Assembly: GCA_965371445.1 (NCBI GenBank)
Contig: CBDUYN010000261.1
Location: forward strand, 1-10,689
Length of the DNA stretch: 10,689 nucleotides
Direction: 5' to 3'
Origin: DASWIG01 sp965371445
GTDB taxonomy: Bacteria > Acidobacteriota > Thermoanaerobaculia > Multivoradales > J023
The notes below the pieces were generated by a model, which saw only the letters and a program-made list of their open reading frames with translations, searched no databases and had not been told where the DNA came from. This document shows, one piece after another, positions 1 through 5,031 of the stretch. Within the stretch, counting starts at the first letter, position 1. Every line of letters begins with the position of its first letter. The position numbers and the translations under genes were made by a program.

Positions 1-862
1 GAAGATCTGGGACGCGGCCTCGGGCCGCGAGCTGCACACCCTCGAAGGCCACAAAGGCGGGGTCCGATCGGTGGCGTGGGAGGGGAGCGGCGAGCGGCTG
101 GCGTCCGGGTCCTTGGACCAGACGGTGAAGATCTGGGACGCGGCCTCGGGCCGCGAGCTGCACACCCTCGAAGGCCACAAAGACGTGGTCGGCTCGGTGG
201 CGTGGGAGGGGAGCGGGGAGCGGCTGGCGTCCGGGTCCTATGACCAGACGGTGAAGATCTGGGACGCGGCCTCGGGCCGCGAGCTGCAGACCCTCGAAGG
301 CCACAAAAAGTGGGTCCTCTCGGTGGCGTGGGAGGGGAGCGGCGAGCGGCTGGCGTCCGGGTCCTTGGACCAGACGGTGAAGATCTGGGACGCGGCCTCG
401 GGCCGCGAGCTGCACACCCTCGAAGGCCACAAAAACCGGGTCGGATCGGTGGCGTGGGAGGGGAGCGGGGAGCGGCTGGCGTCCGGGTCCTTGGACCACA
501 CGGTGAAGATCTGGGACGCGGCCTCGGGCCGCGAGCTCCACACCCTCGCGGGACATGAGGGTCTCGTCTTCTCGCTGGCCTGGGACGCGTCGGGCCGGCT
601 GGCGGTGGGCACCTCCTCGGGGACGATCGAGCTCTGGGACCTCTCGGGCGGCGAGCCGCGCCGGACGGCGCGCTTCGTGACGCCCTTTCCCGGCCTCGTG
701 GTGACGGCCGGCGGCTACATCGACGGGCCGGCCGAGGCGCTCGAAGGCGTCCGCTTCGCGGACGGCTGGGCGCTCTACGAGCTCGGGGACGTGCCGGAGC
801 GCCGGTCGGCGAAACGGGTGCGGGCGGCGTTGCGGGTCCGCGGGTCCACCGGGGATCGTTGA
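1..862 (+). CDS. WD40 repeat protein, 5'-truncated by window edge
   Basis: The frame is open from base 2 to the TGA at 860-862, giving 286 residues. The N-terminus lies outside the window, so the GTG at 71 is an internal Val in a blade, not a start. The protein is a beta-propeller of 42-residue WD40 units, each with a GHK, SVAW, LASGS.D.TVKIWD and ASGREL signature. Four full units start at 71, 197, 323 and 449, preceded by the end of another. A diverged last blade (about 575-670, ending IELWD) and a non-repeat tail containing VRFADGWALYEL follow. WD40 propellers are protein-binding scaffolds. In bacteria, arrays this uniform are often the sensor end of large proteins with caspase, TIR or STAND NTPase domains; any such domain here would lie upstream. 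The blades are nearly identical except at a few codons. The gene converges on the SUMF1-fold gene with 27 bp between stops. Confidence 0.93.
   Translation, partial: KIWDAASGRELHTLEGHKGGVRSVAWEGSGERLASGSLDQTVKIWDAASGRELHTLEGHKDVVGSVAWEGSGERLASGSYDQTVKIWDAASGRELQTLEGHKKWVLSVAWEGSGERLASGSLDQTVKIWDAASGRELHTLEGHKNRVGSVAWEGSGERLASGSLDHTVKIWDAASGRELHTLAGHEGLVFSLAWDASGRLAVGTSSGTIELWDLSGGEPRRTARFVTPFPGLVVTAGGYIDGPAEALEGVRFADGWALYELGDVPERRSAKRVRAALRVRGSTGDR
2..553 (+). repeat. Near-identical 126-bp tandem repeats encoding WD40 blades
   Basis: The period is exactly 126 bp (42 codons), with equivalent GTG codons at 71, 197, 323 and 449. The 3' part of an earlier unit fills 2-70. Outside a short variable window the units are almost identical base for base, including silent positions. 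Most differences fall in three codons just after GHK (pairs GG, DV, KW, NR, then a conserved Val, then R, G, L or G). Others are Leu/Tyr before and Gln/His after the conserved Asp, one His/Gln, and one silent GGC/GGG site that alternates unit by unit. The array decays after about 553. Such homogeneity implies recent duplication or gene conversion and makes copy number likely to vary between strains or to be mis-assembled. Confidence 0.95.
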
Positions 863-889
863 ATCCCACCGCTGCCGGGGCTCCGGCCC

Positions 890-1756
890 CTACTCTCCCT
901 GACCCAGGGCAAGGCGGAAGCCAAGACCGTCGCCGCGGATGCCCGAGCCGAACCAGAGGCGGCAGGCGGCGTCCACGTAGCTCGCGGTGTCGTCCCAGGA
1001 GCCGCCACGGAACACGCGCCGCGAGCCCTCCTGGCGAAGCGGATCCCGTTGCGCCTCGGCGGCGTAGCCGGCGTAGGCGTCAGCGCACCACTCCCAGACG
1101 TTGCCCAACATGTCGTAGAGACCCCAGGCGTTCGGCTCTTTCCGCGCCACCCCGTGCGTTTTGTTGCCACTGTTGGCGCAATACCAGGCGATCGACCCGA
1201 GGTTCGGGGCGTAGCTGCTCGCGGTGGAACCCGCCCGGCAGGCGTACTCCCACTCGGCTTCCGTCGGCAGCCGCGCGTCGAGTCCTGGAAGCTTGCCGTT
1301 CAGGGCCTCGAGGAAGCGCTGGCAGTCCTTCCAGCTCACCCTCTCGACAGGACGTTGCGGCGAGATGAAGCGACTCGGATTCTTGCCCGTCACGGCTTTC
1401 CAGAGCGCCTGCGTGCAGGGCGTCGACGCGAGCCAGAAACCCTGGGTCAGCGTCACCTCGTGCTGCGGACCTCCATTGGCAGAACGGCCCTCCTCGGTTT
1501 CCGGCGCGCCCATGAGGAAACGGCCCGGCGCAATCCAGCGCAGGCGCTGCTTCGCTCCCTCGACGGAGACCTCGACGAAGGCGCCGTGGTCGTCCTCGCC
1601 CTTTCCCGACGCCCAAGCCGGCAGCTCCTCGGGACGGCGGTAGGCGTCGTCGGGCGCGGCGAGCTTGAGGCCCGGATCGACGGCGAGCGCCGGCTCCCTC
1701 AGGAGATAGGCCTCTTTCTCCAGCAGGGGCTCCGGGGAATGGGGACGACTCGCCAT
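890..1756 (-). CDS. SUMF1/FGE-fold (formylglycine-generating-enzyme-like) protein, probably not a true FGE
   Basis: 288 residues starting at ATG 1754-1756. Residues 1-68 form a variable N-terminus; a SUMF1 (C-type-lectin-like) domain fills about 69-285. Hallmarks are IAPGRFLMG (75-83), GPQHEVTLTQGFWL (96-109), LPTEAEWEYACRAGS (163-177), GLYDMLGNVWEW (212-223), VFRGGSW (248-254) and the terminal LGFRLAL. True FGE makes formylglycine in sulfatases using two copper-binding cysteines in the segment after GGS. Here the equivalent positions read Asp256 and Val261, so that activity is not expected. A binding or structural role, or an EgtB/PvdO-like reaction, is possible. No signal peptide is evident. 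The start lies 28 bp after the transglutaminase stop on the same strand, so co-transcription is likely. The 3' end faces the WD40 gene; both domain types are known partners in STAND/caspase-type proteins. Confidence 0.88.
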   Translation of the reverse strand: MASRPHSPEPLLEKEAYLLREPALAVDPGLKLAAPDDAYRRPEELPAWASGKGEDDHGAFVEVSVEGAKQRLRWIAPGRFLMGAPETEEGRSANGGPQHEVTLTQGFWLASTPCTQALWKAVTGKNPSRFISPQRPVERVSWKDCQRFLEALNGKLPGLDARLPTEAEWEYACRAGSTASSYAPNLGSIAWYCANSGNKTHGVARKEPNAWGLYDMLGNVWEWCADAYAGYAAEAQRDPLRQEGSRRVFRGGSWDDTASYVDAACRLWFGSGIRGDGLGFRLALGQGE

Positions 1757-1784
1757 GACCTTTTGATTCTATACCGGGCCGGCC

Positions 1785-3278
1785 TCATTCCACCTCCAAC
1801 ACCTCGATTTCCACCTGCCCCAGGTACGGCAAGAGCTGCGCCCACCGTTCGATTCCCCCGTTCAGGATCTTGAGGTGGGTGGCGTCGGCCAGCGGCTGGC
1901 CGAGGGTCGGGTCCATCGCCGTCCACTCGCCGACGTGGACCTCGGGCCAGGCGTGGTAGTAGAAGCCGTCGAGCGTCTCGCTCCACACGAGGCCGATGGC
2001 GATGCGCGACGGGACGGCGGCGGCGCGCGCCAGGGCCGTGAAGAGGACCGTGTGCTCGTTGCAGTCGCCGCGCCGCTTCTCCAGCACCTCCAGCGCCGAC
2101 GGGACGCTTAGCACCGGCTCTTTTTCGATCGCCGCGAAGACCCAGTCGTGGATCGCCGTGGCGCGGCGCCAGGGGTCGTCCTCGCCCGCCGTGATCGCCG
2201 CGGCCCGGCGCCGGATCTTCGGGTGGTCCGACTGCACGAAGAGGTCGCCGCCGAGGTGCTCCGCCATCTCGGCCGAGGCGTCGCGGGCCGACCGCGGCTC
2301 CGGCTCCGGCGCTCTCGTCAGCCGGTAGCGTCCGTCGCCGAGGGCGACCTGGTTGGCGTCGCCGGGGAGGTCTCGGCCGCCTCCGGAGACGCGCACGACG
2401 AGCCGGCGCGCGCCCCGGAACGGACGCTTGCCGCGCGGCTCGACCGCGGTCAGACGCAGCAGCCCGGCGCTCTCAGCGGGCGCCGCGGACGCCGCGCTCC
2501 GCGCCTCGATCCGCCGCAGGACGAGGCCGAGCGGCGTCTCCGCCTGCACCACCTCGCCGCCCTCGTCGATCCAGACCCGCATCTCCAGGCCGCCGGTCGT
2601 GGCGTGAAGCCGGCGCGTCATGAGCGTCCGGCCGCCGATCGTAAGCGGCTCGCGCGCCGCGCAGCGCAGCCGCATCGGGCTTTTCGTAAGCGTCAGGGGG
2701 TCGAAGCTCTCGAGCCGCACCTCCTCGCCCACGTCGAGGTCGGGGAATTCGAGCGACGTGGTGAAGCCGCCGGCGAAGACCAGCTCGTCGTCGACGGCCA
2801 TCTCGAGCGGCACGGTCTCGCCGGCCGAGACCACCTCGGCGCGCAGGAGGCCGTCGCGCACCTCGCCCGCCAGGCGGAAGTCGTAGCCGGCCGAGCCCAC
2901 GGCGAGCCGGAATTCGAGACGCGCCACTTTTAGGCCGCGCCAGATCTCGCCCTCAAGGTCGAGCTCGGTGGCGCGGCCCAGGAGGTTCAGGGTCAGGCGC
3001 GTCTCGAGGTCCATCCGCCGGCCCGCGGTGCCGTCGCGCTGCTCGGCGCTCTCGCGGACGTGGACCCATCCAACCTGCTCCTCGCCGGCAAAGAGCCCCA
3101 TCCAGGAATCCCGGGGAAGCGCCTCCGCCGGCACCGCCCGCGGCCGCACGAGCGCCACGCCGCCGCCCGCGCCCAGGAAGCCCGGACCCAGCTCGCGGTA
3201 GGCGAGCCATCCCGCCATGCCGAGCCAGGCGGTGACGATCGCGAAGCCGAGCGGACGGCGGTAGCTTCTTCTACGCAT
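1785..3278 (-). CDS. Membrane-anchored transglutaminase-like superfamily protein
   Basis: 497 residues from ATG 3276-3278. A GTG 12 bp further upstream would add four residues, but the ATG has a better-placed Shine-Dalgarno-like AGGGTGG about 8 nt upstream and gives a basic N-terminus (MRRRSYRR). One hydrophobic segment at about 10-26 looks like a signal anchor, placing the rest in the periplasm. Residues about 55-260 are a beta-rich region beginning SWMGLFAGEEQVGW, of a kind that precedes the catalytic domain in bacterial relatives. The transglutaminase-like core lies at about 365-460 with Cys406 (GDCNEHT), His442 (YYHAWPEV) and Asp456 (MDPTLGQ), the full catalytic triad. Such domains act as cysteine proteases or amide-transfer enzymes; the substrate is unknown. 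It lies downstream of the HTH gene after an 85-bp gap and upstream of the SUMF1-fold gene, probably in one transcript. Confidence 0.92.
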   Translation of the reverse strand: MRRRSYRRPLGFAIVTAWLGMAGWLAYRELGPGFLGAGGGVALVRPRAVPAEALPRDSWMGLFAGEEQVGWVHVRESAEQRDGTAGRRMDLETRLTLNLLGRATELDLEGEIWRGLKVARLEFRLAVGSAGYDFRLAGEVRDGLLRAEVVSAGETVPLEMAVDDELVFAGGFTTSLEFPDLDVGEEVRLESFDPLTLTKSPMRLRCAAREPLTIGGRTLMTRRLHATTGGLEMRVWIDEGGEVVQAETPLGLVLRRIEARSAASAAPAESAGLLRLTAVEPRGKRPFRGARRLVVRVSGGGRDLPGDANQVALGDGRYRLTRAPEPEPRSARDASAEMAEHLGGDLFVQSDHPKIRRRAAAITAGEDDPWRRATAIHDWVFAAIEKEPVLSVPSALEVLEKRRGDCNEHTVLFTALARAAAVPSRIAIGLVWSETLDGFYYHAWPEVHVGEWTAMDPTLGQPLADATHLKILNGGIERWAQLLPYLGQVEIEVLEVE

Positions 3279-3363
3279 GGCTGGGACCACCCTGGGGTGG
3301 CGTGGTTGCCGGAGCCCCGCTTCGGGGGCCCTTCACCTTGTTTACGGGAAAAGCGGCCGGGGA

Positions 3364-3792
3364 TCACAGGCGCTCGGGCTCCGCGTCGTCGACGAGGCCG
3401 AGCTCCGCCAGCTCTTCGAGGGCGTCCTCGCAGCGCTCGAGGCGTTGGCGGAACTCCGCCACCGATTCGATCCCGAAGCCGTAGAGGCGGGCCAGCTCAA
3501 GGGAGAGGGGCTTTTCCCGGTCCCGCGCCTGGCGGTGAAACCGGTCGAGGATCTCCAGGTTGCGGCGCCGGGGAAAGAGCTCGGCAAAAAACGCCGCCGG
3601 CTCCATCTCGATGGCATGGAGGATCGCCAGCAGCTGCCAGAGCTTGAGATCGACCGTGCCGCCGAGCAGCTGCGAGAGGTAGCCGCGCGAGAAGCCGACG
3701 CGGCGCTCGATCTCACGCTGGGTGGTCTTGGAGAGATAGATCGACAGGCGCAGGCTCTCGAGAATCCGCAGGGTCGTGGACCGGGCGTCCAT
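3364..3792 (-). CDS. Small HTH (XRE/Cro-like) DNA-binding regulator, copy 1
   Basis: 142 residues from ATG 3790-3792. The helix-turn-helix region is about 23-73: TQREIERRVGFSRGYLSQLL, then DLKLWQLLAILHAIEMEP. This is the XRE-like pattern in which the GFSRGYLSQ segment would be the recognition helix. The C-terminal half (about 100-137, GFGIESVAEFRQRLERCEDA onward) is helical and probably mediates dimerisation or partner contact. It is paralogous to the regulator at 6103-6543: I count 25 identical residues of 43 from VGFSRGY to the FP/YP end, and the C-terminal helix is also shared. The ribosome site GAGGAG overlaps the TGA of the upstream 194-aa gene, with stop and start 12 bp apart, so translation is probably coupled. 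The likely target is the repeat-bearing divergent region at 4572-4605, which is inference. Confidence 0.88.
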   Translation of the reverse strand: MDARSTTLRILESLRLSIYLSKTTQREIERRVGFSRGYLSQLLGGTVDLKLWQLLAILHAIEMEPAAFFAELFPRRRNLEILDRFHRQARDREKPLSLELARLYGFGIESVAEFRQRLERCEDALEELAELGLVDDAEPERL

Positions 3793-3804
3793 CGCCGGAG
3801 CTCC

Positions 3805-4389
3805 TCAGGACGGCTGCGGGCCCGGCCGGTGCGCCGCCAGGGCCCGGGCGGCCTCGTGGATGCGGCGGCGTACGTCCGCGACCACCGAAGGGAACCGCGG
3901 CGAATGGCCCGCGCTGCCGAGCAGCTCGACGACGTCGATGACCATCATGGCGAGGTAGAGGCTCGTGTTGGCGTGGTGCTCGTTCTCGCCCGGACGGCGC
4001 GAGCGCGCCAGGAGGTGCTCCGCCATCGACCAGGTGAAGAGCCGCGGCGTGACGCCGCCGAGCTCCAGGGCTTCGGGGAACGTGAAGTCCCGGATCAGCC
4101 CTTCGAGGTCGACGCCGCGGGCGGCCGTGCGCTGCAGGATCGCCTCGCGGCGGACCTGGACGTCGCGGCCGTCGCGGAGCACCGCGGCGTATTCCCCGAG
4201 GGCGTCGAGGTCGAACATCTCGAAGGGCTGGAGACGGCGCAGGAGCGCGGCGCGGAACTCGGCGTCGCTCTCGAGCAGCCGGACGGCCAAGAGCCGCTGC
4301 TCGTGTTCGGAGAGGGCTCCCAGAAGAAGCCGCGCCACGAACGTTCGATCCACCTCCAGGGTCTCAGTCTCGCTCAGCCGCTTTCCCAC
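3805..4389 (-). CDS. Uncharacterised 194-aa helical protein, partner of adjacent HTH regulator
   Basis: I do not recognise this family. The frame stays open up to 4599, but I place the start at GTG 4387-4389, which has AGGGAG (4397-4402) seven bases upstream. The extra 70 codons read as low-complexity Arg/Gly-rich sequence, and their ATG would sit inside the operator-like repeats. The protein has no signal peptide or clear membrane segment. It is rich in predicted helix: residues 15-57 (FVARLLLGALSEHEQRLLAV onward), 58-70 (FDLDALGEYAAVL), 116-130 and 141-182. A motif such as FEMFDLDALGEYA (56-68) could serve as a family probe. It takes the position occupied by the TPR partner in the second HTH module, so it may be a sensor or modulator of the HTH protein. 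An anti-sigma-like or TPR-derived fold are alternatives I cannot confirm. Confidence 0.72.
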   Translation of the reverse strand: MGKRLSETETLEVDRTFVARLLLGALSEHEQRLLAVRLLESDAEFRAALLRRLQPFEMFDLDALGEYAAVLRDGRDVQVRREAILQRTAARGVDLEGLIRDFTFPEALELGGVTPRLFTWSMAEHLLARSRRPGENEHHANTSLYLAMMVIDVVELLGSAGHSPRFPSVVADVRRRIHEAARALAAHRPGPQPS

Positions 4390-4571
4390 CGTCGTTCTCC
4401 CTGCTCCCTGACCGTTCCGGGCTCGTGCCGCGAAACCGGCAGAACCGCCACGGCGGCCTCGTTTCCCGTCCCGGATCTCGGCTGGTGGCACCTTCGACAC
4501 CAGCAGAGAGCGATTGGGCTTATCGGGTCGAGAATAGCGGATCGCCATGCCATGATCAAGAAAATCTCTGT

Positions 4572-4605
4572 ATATCGCAAAAGTTTCTGAATAGCGCAAA
4601 CAGTT
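4572..4605. promoter_or_regulatory. Operator-like direct repeats ATA(T/G)CGCAAA
   Basis: ATATCGCAAA (4572-4581) and ATAGCGCAAA (4591-4600) match at 9 of 10 bases, and each is followed by AGTT (4582-4585 and 4602-4605). They are offset by 19-20 bp, about two helical turns, so bound proteins would sit on one face. The 8-mer GAATAGCG at 4589-4596 also occurs at 4532-4539. They lie between divergent genes in the AT-rich block, beside a gene set that encodes an HTH regulator. The CGCAAA core resembles the boxes upstream of the second HTH gene (6590 region). Which protein binds is inference. Confidence 0.5.
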
Positions 4606-4638
4606 AGGCCTCCGACCGAGCCCTCTTCTTAGGGTCCA

Positions 4639-4674
4639 CCCGGATCGAGCACCGCGGGCCTGATGCTCGCCGGG
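4639..4674 (+). promoter_or_regulatory. 5'-UTR stem-loop upstream of the secreted repeat gene
   Basis: CCCGG (4639-4643) pairs with CCGGG (4670-4674), and CGAGCA (4646-4651) pairs with TGCTCG (4664-4669). That gives 11 base pairs interrupted only by a 2-nt bulge (AT), with a 12-nt loop. The hairpin ends 12 nt before the ribosome site of the 4700 gene, so if transcription starts in the AT-rich block it would form in the leader and could influence translation or mRNA stability. There is no T-run, so it is not a classical terminator. It does not match a riboswitch class I recognise. Confidence 0.35.
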
Positions 4675-4685
4675 CGCATCGATCG

Positions 4686-4692
4686 GAAGGAG
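4686..4692 (+). promoter_or_regulatory. Strong ribosome binding site for the secreted repeat gene
   Basis: AAGGAG (4687-4692), within GGAAGGAGAG, lies seven bases before the ATG at 4700. It is the clearest Shine-Dalgarno site in the window. It supports the short ORF as a genuinely translated gene and fixes its start. Confidence 0.8.
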
Positions 4693-4699
4693 AGTTTCT

Positions 4700-5023
4700 A
4701 TGTCCAGACGTCTTTCGTCGATCCTCCCCCTCGTCCTTGCGGCGTCGCTGGGGCTTGCGCCGGCTGCTGGCGCGGCCCATCTCGCTTGTAACTCCGAGGC
4801 GCGGGCAGGGCTGGAGATCCAGCCCGGCGGGCTCGCTCAGCGAGCCGGTCTCGAGATCCAGCCCGGTGGCATCGTCCAGCGGGCGGGGGTGGAAATCCAG
4901 CCCAACGGGTTTGCCCAGCGGGCGGGTCTTGAGATCCAGCCCGGCGGCATCGCCTGGCAGGCGGGGCTGGAGATCCAGCCTGGCGGGCTCCTTTCAGGTG
5001 TCGAGGTCGAGCCGAACGGGTAG
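4700..5023 (+). CDS. Small secreted protein of 13-residue tandem repeats
   Basis: 107 residues. Residues 1-25 form a signal peptide: basic MSRR, a hydrophobic core LSSILPLVLAASLGLAP, and likely cleavage after AGA (23-25). A short spacer (26-35, with one Cys30) leads to 13-residue units: AGLEIQPGGLAQR (36-48), AGLEIQPGGIVQR (49-61), AGVEIQPNGFAQR (62-74), AGLEIQPGGIAWQ (75-87), a 12-residue unit (88-99) and a truncated GVEVEPNG (100-107). The consensus is AG(L/V)EIQP(G/N)G. The repeats differ at many silent positions (the Gly, Leu and Pro codons vary), so the peptide sequence, not recent DNA duplication, appears to be conserved. Arg35, Arg48, Arg61 and Arg74 bound the first three units, so Arg-specific cleavage would release 13-mers. 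I do not recognise the family. A peptide signal or effector precursor and a small beta-repeat surface protein are both possible. It ends 8 bp from the stop of the convergent TPR gene. Confidence 0.8.
   Translation: MSRRLSSILPLVLAASLGLAPAAGAAHLACNSEARAGLEIQPGGLAQRAGLEIQPGGIVQRAGVEIQPNGFAQRAGLEIQPGGIAWQAGLEIQPGGLLSGVEVEPNG
4805..5020 (+). repeat. Diverged 39-bp tandem repeat (13 codons) within the secreted gene
   Basis: Four full 39-bp units start at 4805, 4844, 4883 and 4922. A 36-bp unit starts at 4961 and a 24-bp remnant at 4997. The core encoding EIQP (gagatccagcc) is the most constant part. Third-base differences between units are frequent, for example Gly GGG/GGT and Leu CTG/CTC/CTT. This contrasts sharply with the base-identical WD40 repeats at 2-553. 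Confidence 0.88.
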
Positions 5024-5031
5024 CTGCAGGC

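Larger units (their letters stand above)
4390..4699. promoter_or_regulatory. Divergent intergenic regulatory region (310 bp)
   Basis: No gene is supported here. The region separates the leftward 194-aa/HTH/transglutaminase/SUMF1 gene set from the rightward secreted repeat gene. About 4551-4606 is strikingly AT-rich for this genome (aaaatctctgtatatcgc and what follows), as expected for promoter DNA, and holds repeated operator-like boxes. A stem-loop and a strong ribosome site lie closer to the 4700 gene. I could not assign a convincing -35/-10 pair; TATATC at 4571-4576 is a possible -10-like hexamer but lacks a good -35. The segment 4390-4530 shows nothing recognisable beyond the ribosome site of the leftward gene. 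Confidence 0.6.

Noticed and set aside
2..553. CRISPR-like array because of regular repeats
   Set aside because: Units are 126 bp, fully coding and in frame, and translate to WD40 blades; there are no spacers.
863..889. Bidirectional terminator between the WD40 and SUMF1 genes
   Set aside because: Only a 5-bp GC stem (GCCGG/CCGGC or GGGGC/GCCCC) and no T-runs; too weak to call in GC-rich DNA.
890..1756. Diversity-generating retroelement target protein
   Set aside because: The fold is right, but no template repeat or reverse transcriptase is visible in the window.
3314..3329. Hairpin GCCCC/GGGGC in the 85-bp gap before the transglutaminase gene
   Set aside because: A 5-bp stem with a 6-nt loop and no T-run in the leftward direction; could be chance at this GC content.
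3277..4590. 437-codon plus-strand frame across the HTH and 194-aa genes
   Set aside because: It is antisense to a recognisable HTH gene, has low-complexity composition and no ribosome site, and runs through the divergent regulatory region.
4390..4599. N-terminal extension of the 194-aa protein to an ATG at 4599
   Set aside because: The extra 70 codons look non-coding (Arg/Gly-rich) and the ATG overlaps the operator-like repeats; the GTG at 4389 has a well-spaced AGGGAG.
4700..4790. Secreted repeat protein as a lipoprotein through Cys30
   Set aside because: The residues before Cys30 are His-Leu-Ala; position -3 is His, not the Leu/Val/Ile of a lipobox, and an AGA signal peptidase I site fits better.
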